From CBFHMJ01 sp965656875 (GTDB taxonomy: Bacteria; Pseudomonadota; Gammaproteobacteria; Enterobacterales; Alteromonadaceae), in contig CBFHMJ010000028.1 in the NCBI GenBank assembly GCA_965656875.1, positions 196,477-260,476 of the forward strand: DNA of 64,000 nt, written 5' to 3'. The notes beneath the pieces were generated by a model. The model saw only the letters and a list, made by a program, of their open reading frames with translations, was not told the DNA's origin and searched no databases. The position numbers were made by a program, and so were the translations under genes. This document shows, in pieces, positions 1-9,144 of the stretch (position 1 is its first letter; each line of letters begins with the position of its first letter).

Positions 1-2
1 AC

Positions 3-269
3 AGCCACCGGGAGAAGCTGGTTCACAGTGAAACGGCCCAGCGGCGGCTCAGGCAACTGGCCTCTGGCCGGGTCGATATTATGGTCGGTGATGTGCCGAA
101 TATTGAATACTGGATTGCGACAGAAGGCTTAACCGGCATTAAACAGTCTTCATTTTTGGTGAGTGAGAAAGATCAGAGTTATGTCTTTCTGAAAACCGCT
201 TTTGATGAGGCGTTTATGGCAAAGTTTAATCAGGTGTTGCGTGAAGAACTAAACGCCAGCCAGTATTAA
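3..269 (+). CDS. Periplasmic solute-binding protein, family 3 (C-terminal part)
   Basis: This is the 3' end of a gene that begins left of the window. The reading frame is open from base 3, and the 88 visible residues end at TAA 267-269. The segment has the look of the last lobe of an extracellular solute-binding protein family 3 (PBPb) domain: a stretch like GRVDIMVGDVPN (a residue pair choosing what is 'known' about the ligand site), then a strand, then SEKDQSYVFLKTAFDEA and a final helix. Such proteins either deliver amino acids to ABC importers or act as stand-alone periplasmic sensors in gammaproteobacteria. No transporter gene is visible, so the role is inferred. The gene converges on the minus-strand operon that ends at 354. 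Confidence 0.6.
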   Translation, partial: SHREKLVHSETAQRRLRQLASGRVDIMVGDVPNIEYWIATEGLTGIKQSSFLVSEKDQSYVFLKTAFDEAFMAKFNQVLREELNASQY

Positions 270-353
270 CCACGGGGCTATATGGGAAAACACCGGAAAC
301 ATGCTGGCCGTCAAATGTGATTTCCCTCGTAAATTCTTTCCTTATTTCATGCC

Positions 354-1346
354 TTATTTTCTTACTGACTCCCTTCCTGACTCTCTCAGCGTAATGGCAT
401 GAAAAAACGGTTCCCCCAGTACTGGCTTGTAGTGGTTTACATCAAACCAGTTATTCGGATCGGTCAGCGACAGTTGCTGACTGAACTGTGCTGTATTGAT
501 TCGACACGTTGATGGAATATCGGCATTTTTAACTGCGTGTTCGATGTGGTTCATCACATTTTTCAGGGTTGAGTAAGGTATTAAATCCGGATGGACCGGG
601 CCAAGAAACAAGGTGATATTCAGTGGATTATCGGTGCGATGACTGGCCTGCGCACAGGTATTTCGCAGGGTGTTGATCACGGTTTGAATTCCTTGTTGCC
701 GGAATGATTGTTCCAAGCGGGCGTAGAGTTGTTTTAATGCCGGATCAGGTTGCTGGCCGTTATAAGCGACCGGATTGTGGTTGGTGACGCGGCATAACGG
801 CACGGTGTGCTCTTTGTGTTCGAGACTGGCGTTCAGGTTACGAATACCAGTGACGAGGTGGTGAGTAGAGAACAGTGCTTTTAATCTGGATGTGGTTGCG
901 GGTTGGAATGTTGCATCATTAACCATGCTTTCGACTTCAATAAACACCTGTTGGTAACTGGCGTTCTCGATCACCGCATCCAGTAAACTGAGCGCCTGAT
1001 AACGACTGATACCGAACAAACCCGCTTTTTGAATGGTAGGGTCGTCACAGGTGTTCAGACCATACAAGGTGCGTGATGAGCCGATAATCGCGGTTGTTGC
1101 AGCCTGGTGAGCAAGCTGGGCTTGCTGGCGCTTAATTAACAGCGATGGATAGGTATTGCTCAGTGCTTGTGGTGAGATTTGGTGATTAATCCCCTGAATG
1201 GTGTTACCTGGCGTGAACGGGAACTGCCAGTAGGGGTCGAGTACCAGATTGATGAGCCCGACCGCTAAAAACGCCAGCCCGCTCCAGCCTGCAAGGTGGG
1301 TTAAAAACCGTTTGCTTTGTTGGTTTTTCATCGCTGGTTTATCCAT
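354..1346 (-). CDS. SGNH-like membrane-anchored protein, MBOAT partner
   Basis: The product is about 330 aa, with one N-terminal membrane segment (around residues 15-35) and a periplasmic or extracellular domain. Near residue 90 it has IIGSSRTLYG followed by GLFGISRYQAL. That resembles the first block of SGNH/DltD/AlgJ-type proteins, where GSSR replaces the usual GDS. Proteins of this kind often sit beside MBOAT acyltransferases and help to acylate a secreted or membrane molecule. It is the last gene of the seven-gene operon and overlaps the MBOAT gene by 8 bases. I chose ATG at 1346, which has AAGG upstream; an in-frame TTG at 1352 and an ATG near 1331 are alternatives. Function is inferred from context, and the catalytic residues are not certain. 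Confidence 0.6.
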   Translation of the reverse strand: MDKPAMKNQQSKRFLTHLAGWSGLAFLAVGLINLVLDPYWQFPFTPGNTIQGINHQISPQALSNTYPSLLIKRQQAQLAHQAATTAIIGSSRTLYGLNTCDDPTIQKAGLFGISRYQALSLLDAVIENASYQQVFIEVESMVNDATFQPATTSRLKALFSTHHLVTGIRNLNASLEHKEHTVPLCRVTNHNPVAYNGQQPDPALKQLYARLEQSFRQQGIQTVINTLRNTCAQASHRTDNPLNITLFLGPVHPDLIPYSTLKNVMNHIEHAVKNADIPSTCRINTAQFSQQLSLTDPNNWFDVNHYKPVLGEPFFHAITLRESGRESVRK

Positions 1347-2934
1347 AAACAAAGCCTTGTTCGGTATTCATCAGGCCAAGGGCCAGCACAAAAATGATCG
1401 CCAGGACGAAGGCATGTTTGCCTGTGGGCTGCCAGACGAACCGAGACCAGGGGGATTGTGTTGCGATGCTTCTGCCGGGTATTAACGAAAATAACTGCAT
1501 GGAATTTGGCGCGGCGAATATTAACCCCAGCGTAAATACCATATGTACCACAGCCCAGCCTGGCACCAGGGTAAGCGAACTCCACCAGTCTCGCGGCATA
1601 TCGGCAATCGACGGGAAAAAGCCTGAAAACTGTATTAATGAGTGCTGGTCATTGCCCGCCAGAAACACCAAACGTTGATCGAGACTAATAACATCGGGTG
1701 ACAGGATGTTGCCGATCAGACCGAACGCGATGGCTGAAGTTGGTGCGTAGAAAAACAGCCCGGTGGTGAATACGGTGATCAATAAGAACGCTTTAGACAG
1801 TATTGCGCCTAATAATCCGGATACTCGATGTTGTGGTGTGTGGTGATTCAGGCGTTTATACAACTCAATGGCAACGAGAATGGCAGCAATAACGGCTCCT
1901 TGTAATACGGCCCATGAGCTGACGGAGTGCCAGACGGCGGTAGTAAAAAACGTGCAAAATACGGCGGTCGCCCAGGCGGCGGTTAATCGGGTTTCCATGT
2001 TGGCGATGGGCAGGTTCTTCGCCAGTTTGAACGCGGGCTGAAACACATATTCCCGCACAAAGGCAATAAAGCTCATGTGCCAGTTGTTAATGTACTGGCC
2101 GATACTGCTGGCCTGGAGTGGTGAATCGAAATTAACCGGCAGGACAAGACCAAAACATAATCCCATGCCAATAGCCATGTCGGAGTAGGCTGAAAATGTG
2201 ACATATAACGTCAACAGGCCCGCCAGCAGGGTATACAGGCTCTCGGTAAACGTCAGCGTCATGGATAATTCATTGGCGGCACGTAAAAACAATGACAAAT
2301 ATTGTTCGAGAGGCTGGGCAATAAAACTGAACTTGGCGAGACCGATGATAAACAGGCTGATGCCTTTAGCCAGTTGATGGTAGTCGGTGGGCTGAAACGC
2401 CAGTTGTTGATATTGGGGTTGAGCCTGACGCCAGTTAAGTACAGGCCCCGCCGGTAACGTGATAAAGCAAAAAGAAAAGAGCAAATAATGATGCAGGCTC
2501 GGGGGCGCGGCTGCGGTGCGTGGCCTGGGTTCAAGCAGTGCCGTGAGTTGTTGCAAGGTATAAAACGCCAGGCCAAACGGTAAAAAGGCATTGAACTGAA
2601 CGGTCATTGAACTGCTACTTTGATCGGCAGGTAAAAACCAGCCACTTTTAAACAGTAACAGAGGCGAGAGATTGATAAACACCAGGCCGAATTTAAGCCA
2701 GGCAGGTAGCGGCTCAGAACGGGTAGACGCGGTGCGAATATAGCTGTAGTTCAATAGCACCAGCGTGCTGAGTAACAGCAATGAGCTGACGTCAATGACT
2801 GCCAGAAAGGCGATGGAAATGACCGTCAGAAATGGCAAAGCTAATGTGGGATTAAGGCGTTTTAATCCATAAAACGCCAGCAGACTAAGTGGAAATAATC
2901 CCAGATAATAGCCATTAAAGGTGAAGTCGAGCAC
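1339..2934 (-). CDS. MBOAT family O-acyltransferase (DltB/AlgI-like)
   Basis: The 531-aa polytopic membrane protein has many hydrophobic segments. The MBOAT signature is visible: INNWHMSFIAFVREYVFQP, corresponding to the WxxWHxSLxxFLRDY block, and later AVWHSVSSWAVLQG, which holds the presumed catalytic histidine. DltB/AlgI relatives transfer an acyl group across the membrane to a hydroxyl on a polymer or small molecule, and many take the acyl group from a carrier protein. This operon encodes its own ACP, so an ACP-fed reaction is attractive but inferred. The start is GTG, three bases after the carbamoyltransferase stop, with a GGAG/GGGA-type ribosome site in the end of that gene. Confidence 0.85.
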   Translation of the reverse strand: MLDFTFNGYYLGLFPLSLLAFYGLKRLNPTLALPFLTVISIAFLAVIDVSSLLLLSTLVLLNYSYIRTASTRSEPLPAWLKFGLVFINLSPLLLFKSGWFLPADQSSSSMTVQFNAFLPFGLAFYTLQQLTALLEPRPRTAAAPPSLHHYLLFSFCFITLPAGPVLNWRQAQPQYQQLAFQPTDYHQLAKGISLFIIGLAKFSFIAQPLEQYLSLFLRAANELSMTLTFTESLYTLLAGLLTLYVTFSAYSDMAIGMGLCFGLVLPVNFDSPLQASSIGQYINNWHMSFIAFVREYVFQPAFKLAKNLPIANMETRLTAAWATAVFCTFFTTAVWHSVSSWAVLQGAVIAAILVAIELYKRLNHHTPQHRVSGLLGAILSKAFLLITVFTTGLFFYAPTSAIAFGLIGNILSPDVISLDQRLVFLAGNDQHSLIQFSGFFPSIADMPRDWWSSLTLVPGWAVVHMVFTLGLIFAAPNSMQLFSLIPGRSIATQSPWSRFVWQPTGKHAFVLAIIFVLALGLMNTEQGFVYG

Positions 2935-2937
2935 TGC

Positions 2938-4656
2938 TTAATTCCCATCTCCAACGTTATAACTGCTTTCAACCGGTGTAATCAGTACATCGTCAATAAG
3001 TACGGCATCCAGGCCCGTTGTCATAAGAACCGCCAGGGCATCGGTGATTGAATGCACAATCGGTTTTCCCATCACATTGAAACTGGTGTTTAGTAATACC
3101 GGTACGTCAGTTAATTGCTCAAATGCGAGAGTTAACTGATATAACCACGGTGTGGTATCCGGACTGAGTGTTTGCAGGCGTCCGGTATTGTCATCGTGAA
3201 CAACCGCGGGAACATGCGGGGCTTTGTCGGCTTTCCACGGTAAGGTGAATGACATGTAAGGCGAGGGTTGAACCTGCTCAAACCAGTCAGCGACTTTTTC
3301 CTGTGGGATCACCGGTGCAAACGGGCGATACGCTTCACGGCCTTTAACAATGGCGTTGATTCGGGCTTTCATATCCGGCGAACGAGGATCGGCGAGAATA
3401 GAGCGATTACCCAACGCACGAGGGCCAAACTCAGCTTGTCCACGCATCACGCCAATGATATTGCCTTGAGCCAGCAAAGCGGCGATCTCGTCGATGCCCT
3501 GGTTGTCACAACGTTTTACCTGGTAAGGCGCTGCGTAACGGGTTAGTGCGTCCAGATCGTTCAGGTTAGGTCGGCTGCCCAGGTATGCGCCTGGCTTGTT
3601 ATACGGAAGCGGTGCATTGGTTTGTGTTTGATGTTTTTGCCAGCTCAGGATTGCCGCACCAATTGCATTACCATCATCAGCCGGTGCTGAAGGCACATGA
3701 ACCGCCGTAAATGGCGTATTTTGCGTGATTGTGCCGTTATAAGCGGAGTTTAATGCGCAACCGCCGGATAAAATCAGATGCTGACTGCCAGTTTGCTGGT
3801 GGATATCGTTGAGAAGACGATTACTGTACCAACAGAAAGCGGCTTGAGCGGTAGCGGCGAGGTCGGCGGCTTGCTGCCAGGGTTTACCGACGAAGCTGGC
3901 GTGTTGTTTAAAGTGGTCTAAAACGCTGTGCAGGTGCGCTTGATCTGCCCATTGAATGCGTCCGTTTTCAATGGTTAGCAGGGTGCAAAGTTGTTCGAAC
4001 CAGGCTGAATTAACCGTACCCGAAGCGGCCAGCCCCATGACTTTCCATTCTTCTCCGGCAATAAAGCTAAAACCGCATAAATCAGTCAGCCAGGCGTAAA
4101 ATGTGCCGAGACTGCCCGGCCCCCAGGAGCGCCAGAGTCGTTTAATCTGACCATCTCTCCATTGATACAGTGACGCTGCACCGACTTCTCCTTCGCCATC
4201 CAGTACCAGACAACTTGCCTCAGCAAAAGGCGCTGAATAAATGGCGTTTACCGCGTGACATAAGTGGTGATCAAAGCGCTGTAATTCACCAACTTGTCGG
4301 CCATGAGTGATATAGCGAGCAGTATCACCGGCCTTTGTTTGTTGTTGCTCATGCAGGGATTTCATCCAGTGAACGAAAGCAGCTGGAATAAAACGGTCTT
4401 CGTCGCTGACAGGAATATCGGTGTTAATTTTGCTCCAGCTACTGGCAATCGCAAATTGCGCAGCCGGATCATTGTCGATGATTTGCTGAATGACGGGCTT
4501 TAAATGGTTGTAATGATCGGCATTGGCTCCCCAACCGCGTTTATCTTGCAAAAACCGCTCAGTGGCTTCGGCAAAAATGATGTTGCCCTGCTCATCGGCA
4601 ATCGCAAACGCGGGATCGTGGCCTGTGGTTGACAGGCCAATATGGTAAAGACTCAT
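2938..4656 (-). CDS. Carbamoyltransferase, NodU/CmcH/TobZ family
   Basis: The 572-aa protein has both domains of O-carbamoyltransferases. The N-terminal Kae1-like part shows FDHHLCHAVNAIYSAPF (H130, H131, H134, metal and nucleotide site) followed by LVLDGEGEVGAASLY and the LSGGCALN glycine loop. The C-terminal YrdC-like part shows AEFGPRALGNRSILADPRS and VLLNTSFNVMGKPIV. The family makes carbamoyl-adenylate from carbamoyl phosphate and ATP and transfers it to a hydroxyl of a natural product. Its ATG overlaps the ACP stop as ATGA, so the two are translationally coupled. The acceptor is unknown; a hydroxyl made by one of the neighbouring P450s is a reasonable inference. Confidence 0.93.
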   Translation of the reverse strand: MSLYHIGLSTTGHDPAFAIADEQGNIIFAEATERFLQDKRGWGANADHYNHLKPVIQQIIDNDPAAQFAIASSWSKINTDIPVSDEDRFIPAAFVHWMKSLHEQQQTKAGDTARYITHGRQVGELQRFDHHLCHAVNAIYSAPFAEASCLVLDGEGEVGAASLYQWRDGQIKRLWRSWGPGSLGTFYAWLTDLCGFSFIAGEEWKVMGLAASGTVNSAWFEQLCTLLTIENGRIQWADQAHLHSVLDHFKQHASFVGKPWQQAADLAATAQAAFCWYSNRLLNDIHQQTGSQHLILSGGCALNSAYNGTITQNTPFTAVHVPSAPADDGNAIGAAILSWQKHQTQTNAPLPYNKPGAYLGSRPNLNDLDALTRYAAPYQVKRCDNQGIDEIAALLAQGNIIGVMRGQAEFGPRALGNRSILADPRSPDMKARINAIVKGREAYRPFAPVIPQEKVADWFEQVQPSPYMSFTLPWKADKAPHVPAVVHDDNTGRLQTLSPDTTPWLYQLTLAFEQLTDVPVLLNTSFNVMGKPIVHSITDALAVLMTTGLDAVLIDDVLITPVESSYNVGDGN

Positions 4657-4916
4657 GCAGCGTTTACCATGTCCAGCACGGCATGAGCGACTTCGTTAGC
4701 GGTTTTATACTCGAACATCATCATGGGTTCTATTTCTAATTGATATTCATCTTCCATGTATCCGCACAATAAGACGGCTGTCAGAGAGTCCACGCCGACG
4801 GTTGCAAGGTGCGTATCTGCGGCCAGGTTTTCACGAGGTGTTTTGGTCTGCATGGCAACCTTGTCCAGGATAAATTCGACAATGGAATCTAAAGATGCGG
4901 GTGAAGCGTGTGTCAT
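4653..4916 (-). CDS. Acyl carrier protein
   Basis: The 87-aa protein has the phosphopantetheine attachment motif GVDSL with Ser44, a predicted helix bundle and an acidic C-terminal half, as in acyl and peptidyl carrier proteins. It lies between the two P450 genes and the carbamoyltransferase gene, in the same operon as a fatty acyl-AMP ligase. The direct inference is that the ligase loads an acyl group onto Ser44 and that the P450s, carbamoyltransferase or MBOAT protein act on the tethered chain. An AGGA ribosome site lies upstream of the ATG. No phosphopantetheinyl transferase gene is in the window, so activation must come from elsewhere. Confidence 0.92.
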   Translation of the reverse strand: MTHASPASLDSIVEFILDKVAMQTKTPRENLAADTHLATVGVDSLTAVLLCGYMEDEYQLEIEPMMMFEYKTANEVAHAVLDMVNAA

Positions 4917-4939
4917 GTTGTTGAATTCCTAATATATGT

Positions 4940-6130
4940 CTATTGAGGTGTTACTGTCAGTGTTTTACAAGCCCAGGCGATATTGTTGCTATCGTCGTAT
5001 TCGACATGATTAATGGTTAGCCTTGGGTACTTCTTGATAAATAACGGAATGAGTTGTTTCAGAATGCGTTTCGACAGATGAGCGCCAACACAGAAATGTC
5101 CGCCCGCACCGAAAGACAGGTGTTTAAGCAGTTTGTACTGATGGTCACTCAGATTAACCGCAGCGTTGTCGTCGTTGTCGGCAGCATATTCAACGGTTTT
5201 TTGGATATCGATTAGCACAGTATCGCCTTTTTTAACCGTTTGTTCGTCAACCGTGCAGTCTTCAAAGGCAATGCGATGGATAAAACGAGGTGCCAGCGCA
5301 TGAAGCACACAATTATCAAAATACTGATCGAAATGTTGATTGATAGCGTCGGTTGTCTGGCCGCTGGCTTGTTGCAGAATAAACTGACCGAGTAAATTAA
5401 CCGTTGTTTGTGCCAATGGCGCAAGCGCCGCAAACATCGCAATCGCGAAACCGTAACAGGCATTGGGTTCCATCGCTTTGTCCGCCAGTAATTTGGGCAA
5501 TAATGGTGTGGTGGGGATGGCAATGCCATTGATTGAATCCGGTAGCGGTTCCGGTGCTGTTTTCAGCATATTCAGGAGCAGTTCGCAGTCTTGTTCAAAG
5601 GCTTTTAACTTGCGTAACGACTGCATTGGCTCAACCAGTTGCTGCAAAACAGAGGCTTTGGCATCAAAGGTCGCCGTATCTTCGGGATTCACGCCAAGCA
5701 TTGGTCGGGCAATTCGTTCGAACAATGGGTAAGCAACATCCTGAACCAGATCAAAGGTTTGCTGTTCTGGCAGCGTGTTAACCAGGTCGGTTAACTGATG
5801 GGAGAAAAAGTCATCCCAGCATTCGAGTTGTTTATTATTGAAGTATTTTAATGCCAGTTGTCTGACAGTACGGTGTTTTTCACCTTCCAGGAAAAAAGGC
5901 GCGACATTAACGATGGTCAAGGTGCTTTCCAGCGACTGTCCTGATGCGGTTGAAAGCTGAGTCAAAAAATCGTGTAAATCCGGAATTTGAAAGTTTGGAT
6001 TCCGTAGAATGGCTTCGGCGTCTTGATACCGGGTGATTTGAATCATCCGTTGATTCTTGAGGAATTTCGATGGTTTGCGTGTCAGTTCCGTCTGATTGGA
6101 CTGACTGATCTGGGGCGTTTCTACATTCAT
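4940..6130 (-). CDS. Cytochrome P450 with degenerate ExxR motif
   Basis: The 396-aa soluble bacterial-type P450 has its heme-binding loop intact: SFGAGGHFCVGAHLS, with axial Cys347. Two other P450 landmarks are altered. Where ExxR should occur (residues 270-290) the sequence reads FDNCVLHALAPRFIHR, with neither the Glu nor the Arg. In the I-helix the acid-alcohol pair is replaced by LAPLAQTTVN (Gln241-Thr242). CYP157-type enzymes are known P450s that lack ExxR, so the protein may still be active. It could instead bind substrate or an ACP without normal oxygen activation. It overlaps the upstream P450 gene by 4 bases (ATGA), and the ACP gene follows 23 bases downstream. Confidence 0.9.
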   Translation of the reverse strand: MNVETPQISQSNQTELTRKPSKFLKNQRMIQITRYQDAEAILRNPNFQIPDLHDFLTQLSTASGQSLESTLTIVNVAPFFLEGEKHRTVRQLALKYFNNKQLECWDDFFSHQLTDLVNTLPEQQTFDLVQDVAYPLFERIARPMLGVNPEDTATFDAKASVLQQLVEPMQSLRKLKAFEQDCELLLNMLKTAPEPLPDSINGIAIPTTPLLPKLLADKAMEPNACYGFAIAMFAALAPLAQTTVNLLGQFILQQASGQTTDAINQHFDQYFDNCVLHALAPRFIHRIAFEDCTVDEQTVKKGDTVLIDIQKTVEYAADNDDNAAVNLSDHQYKLLKHLSFGAGGHFCVGAHLSKRILKQLIPLFIKKYPRLTINHVEYDDSNNIAWACKTLTVTPQ

Positions 6131-7299
6131 AAAAGCGTTACCACGGCTGATGTTAGTCGAGTCGCCATTTGCGTTGGCTGAAATTGAACAGATGAGTGAT
6201 CAAGTGAAACAGCAGAAAACTGCTGATAAAACGCTGGAATAAACTGGCAAAGTGCCAGGATAGCTAATTGCTCACCCGGACAGCGATGTATGCCACTACC
6301 AAAGGATAAATGTCGTTTTTGTCGTTTGGTGTGCGGTTGGTTCTGGTCAAAAATATCGGCGTATTCACATCGTTCAAACCAGTCGGCATCCCGATTGATG
6401 GATGGAATGTGAAAGAAGAGTGTTTCGTCGGTGTCCACGGTCAGGTCATCAATCGTCATTGCGCTTTCTGCCCGGCGGGTCAGGTAAGCCGTGGATGAAC
6501 TGAATCGAATCAACTCATTAATATTTGCTGCAACCCAGTCTGAATCGCCACAGGTTGATCCCAGATTTGGCGGGTTTGCTTTGGCGCTATTCATGATGAT
6601 GTTGATAAAGGTTTCGGTGGTGGTACGCGAGGCCACAATTAACAGCGCAACCACAGTCGCCGTGAGCTGGGTGAGTTCGTCTGTATTTAACGAAGGTGAT
6701 TCAGTAAAAGCATCCTGCAAGGCATGGCTAATGGTATAGATTAATCCGGGGGTGGTTTGATCGACCATCAATGGCGCAGGGGCTGCTAACTGATCGGCGA
6801 TTACATCAACCAGCTGTGAAAAGTCATGCTGAACGTTTAACAGGGTACGAAGTGATTGTAATGGCTCGGCAACGCGCACGATGTTGTTAATCTGGGCGAT
6901 AAACGCTTCATGATCAGCAGGCGTGAAACCGAACACTTGTTCTGTCTGGCGGATGAACAGTGGTGTTTCGACATCTTTTACCAGATCAACCGATGATTTT
7001 GAGCGTTTCAGGCTGGCGAAATGATGCTTCGCGATTTGTAGGAAGACAACTTGATAACGACTAAGACTCGCTTCATTAAACACAGGATTCAGCGCTTTTT
7101 TGATCGTCTGATGCCGCGTACCGGACATAAAGGTCAGGATATTGTCTGACAATTGAATAAGCCGTGACAGATCAACGCCCGCCTGTTGTTGCAGGCGTTC
7201 AAGATAGGGCTTGAGCGTTGGCGGCATCATTCTGGGAGACGAAAGCAAGCGCTGTGCGTGTTTGAATGAACAGACCGCGTTGTCTTGTGTTAACTTCAT
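6127..7299 (-). CDS. Cytochrome P450
   Basis: The product is 390 aa from the ATG at 7299. It has the heme loop SFGSGIHRCPGEQLA (Cys340), an intact ExxR (NELIRF, E262 and R265), and an I-helix VASRTTTETF in which the acidic residue before the conserved Thr is replaced by Thr. Bacterial P450s of this size use ferredoxin partners, but no ferredoxin or reductase gene is in the operon. It is paralogous to the next gene, sharing an EPxQSLRxL-type stretch in the middle and similar spacing, so the pair probably arose by duplication. A TTG at 7323 overlapping the ligase gene is an alternative start; the ATG is preferred because it lies cleanly after the ligase stop. Confidence 0.9.
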   Translation of the reverse strand: MKLTQDNAVCSFKHAQRLLSSPRMMPPTLKPYLERLQQQAGVDLSRLIQLSDNILTFMSGTRHQTIKKALNPVFNEASLSRYQVVFLQIAKHHFASLKRSKSSVDLVKDVETPLFIRQTEQVFGFTPADHEAFIAQINNIVRVAEPLQSLRTLLNVQHDFSQLVDVIADQLAAPAPLMVDQTTPGLIYTISHALQDAFTESPSLNTDELTQLTATVVALLIVASRTTTETFINIIMNSAKANPPNLGSTCGDSDWVAANINELIRFSSSTAYLTRRAESAMTIDDLTVDTDETLFFHIPSINRDADWFERCEYADIFDQNQPHTKRQKRHLSFGSGIHRCPGEQLAILALCQFIPAFYQQFSAVSLDHSSVQFQPTQMATRLTSAVVTLL

Positions 7300-7307
7300 G
7301 GATGTTT

Positions 7308-8897
7308 TTATCTCACTGCCCAACGTTTAATTTTCCCACTGGATGTTCGTGGTAATGAATTTCTTGGCAAAATATCGATCTGTTTGATGAAAACACCAAA
7401 GCTGTCTGAGAACAGAATCGTGAGTTCATTTGCCATTTGTTCAGCATTTGTGGCTGGCGTGCTTTTCCATGTTTCTATCGTAAAGTGTAGCTCATCCTGT
7501 TGAATGTCCTGAGACAAGAAGAAAGCATGTTGATTTAATTCAGGAAATTGCTGGTTTGCGGCAACTGCCAGATCGACGGGATGAATATTTTTCCCTCGGA
7601 CTTTAACAATGTCTTTCAATCGTCCTGAAATGGTTAACCAGTTATCTTGCAAGATGCCGATGTCACCGGTTTTGATCCAGCGCTGGTTGTCATGGATGAA
7701 CGAAGGAATGTCGGCTGATAAGTAACGTTCGCCGATATAATCTCCCTTTATACACACCTGGCCTTCTTCTCCTTCTGCCAGTAGTTGATTGTTTTGGTCA
7801 AAAATACCGATGTTGTCAGGTTGTTCGCCAAGGTAGCTGGGTAACAGATGGTCACTACGTTGCTGAACAGCCGTCGGAATATCGCCTTCAAATCGCTCTC
7901 CGCCTGCAAATAACACGATTTCGGCCATGCCATAACAGGCGAAAAAGGCATGCGGATCAAATTGTGTGGGAGCCAGTTTTTCAACCAACTGGGTTTTAAC
8001 AGACTGAGGCACATAATCAGCGCCACAGTAAGCTACCTTCCAGCTACTCAGATCCAACTTTTTAATCACGGAATCGGGCGTACATTGGCGAGCAATATCA
8101 TACGCAAACGGTGGACCACCACTTAAATAAATATTGTGTTCAGCAATCAACGTAAACCAGCGAGAAGGCCGCTTTATAAACTCAGAAGGTGACATAAGCA
8201 GTAATGGACTGCCTGAGAGCAAGCCAAAAATAATGCCGCCAAATAATCCCATGTCATGGTAATGAGGCAGCCAGGTTAAATAGCCCGTCTCGCTACTAAG
8301 ATTCCAGCGTTTTTGGATGAAAAGATGGTTGGCTAAAATCATCTGTTGAGTCACCAACACGCCTTTGGGCAACTGGGTTGATCCGGATGAATATTGAATG
8401 ACGGCAATGTCATGCAAAAACGACCTGAATGTCGTGAGTGGCGGCTGCTGTTGCGCCTGGTCGAGTAACTCTTCCATCGCGTAAATACGGCAGTCTTCGG
8501 CTAAGGACGCTAAAAGCGGCAGATCGCGTTGTTGCCCCAGAATAAACTGGCACGCTGAGTCTTTAACAATGGCTTTAAACCTGGATTTGTCGGCCTCCCG
8601 TGATGGGTGTGGACAGGGAATAATGCTGATTCCGGCATAAAACGCAGCAAGCATGGCCGTTACAAAACTAAATCCGGCATCCAGGATTAACAGACAGGAA
8701 CGTGTTTTTGCCGGGGAGACAGAATAATCGGCGAGTTGGGTCAACGATGTCGCTAAACGTTTTGCTACGGTATTAAATGTTGTAGCTGACTGGCTGCGTA
8801 TTTTTGGATCACGAGTACTCACATATTCTTTAACCAGGGCTATCTCTCCAGCCTGATTAAACTGGTCATTGAGCTTGTCCGCGAATGGCGTATGCAT
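7308..8897 (-). CDS. Fatty acyl-AMP ligase / AMP-binding enzyme
   Basis: The product is about 529 aa and belongs to the adenylate-forming superfamily. Visible motifs are the P-loop-like YSSGSTQLPKGV, then TWLPHYHDMGLFGG (the WLPxxHDMGL block typical of fatty acyl-AMP ligases), then ACYGMAE, KTGDIG, SGRLKDIVKVRGKNIHP, and the C-terminal catalytic lysine in LPRTSSGKIKRW. Ligases of this class activate a fatty acid as acyl-AMP and pass it to an acyl carrier protein, here most simply the ACP encoded three genes downstream. It is the first gene of the operon, so the promoter should lie in 8898-9144. ATG 8897 was chosen; an in-frame GTG at 8921 lacks a convincing ribosome site. Confidence 0.9.
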   Translation of the reverse strand: MHTPFADKLNDQFNQAGEIALVKEYVSTRDPKIRSQSATTFNTVAKRLATSLTQLADYSVSPAKTRSCLLILDAGFSFVTAMLAAFYAGISIIPCPHPSREADKSRFKAIVKDSACQFILGQQRDLPLLASLAEDCRIYAMEELLDQAQQQPPLTTFRSFLHDIAVIQYSSGSTQLPKGVLVTQQMILANHLFIQKRWNLSSETGYLTWLPHYHDMGLFGGIIFGLLSGSPLLLMSPSEFIKRPSRWFTLIAEHNIYLSGGPPFAYDIARQCTPDSVIKKLDLSSWKVAYCGADYVPQSVKTQLVEKLAPTQFDPHAFFACYGMAEIVLFAGGERFEGDIPTAVQQRSDHLLPSYLGEQPDNIGIFDQNNQLLAEGEEGQVCIKGDYIGERYLSADIPSFIHDNQRWIKTGDIGILQDNWLTISGRLKDIVKVRGKNIHPVDLAVAANQQFPELNQHAFFLSQDIQQDELHFTIETWKSTPATNAEQMANELTILFSDSFGVFIKQIDILPRNSLPRTSSGKIKRWAVR

Positions 8898-9144
8898 GAA
8901 AGAAGGTTCCACCTGATGCACGTAGATTGGTTCTTATTGGAATAATTTATTTTATATAACTGAGTTTACGTTAGCGGATAGTTATTTTGAATCAATGTTC
9001 CTGTAACTAAGGGGATATTTAGGATAAATCGTTAGAAATTTGGTGGTGGAGGAATAAGCCTTCGCTATTTGCCTGAGTCTGCTGACCGTTGAAGGTGATT
9101 ACACAGAGCAAACGATGGCTTCGTTTTTATCGGGTATCTGGATA
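8898..9144. promoter_or_regulatory. Intergenic region upstream of the lipid/carbamoyl operon
   Basis: This gap contains the presumed promoter of the minus-strand FAAL operon. It includes an AT-rich block around 8938-8970 just upstream of the FAAL start. A short inverted pair (AAACGA/TCGTTT) lies near 9110-9127. No convincing small gene was seen. Confidence 0.35.
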
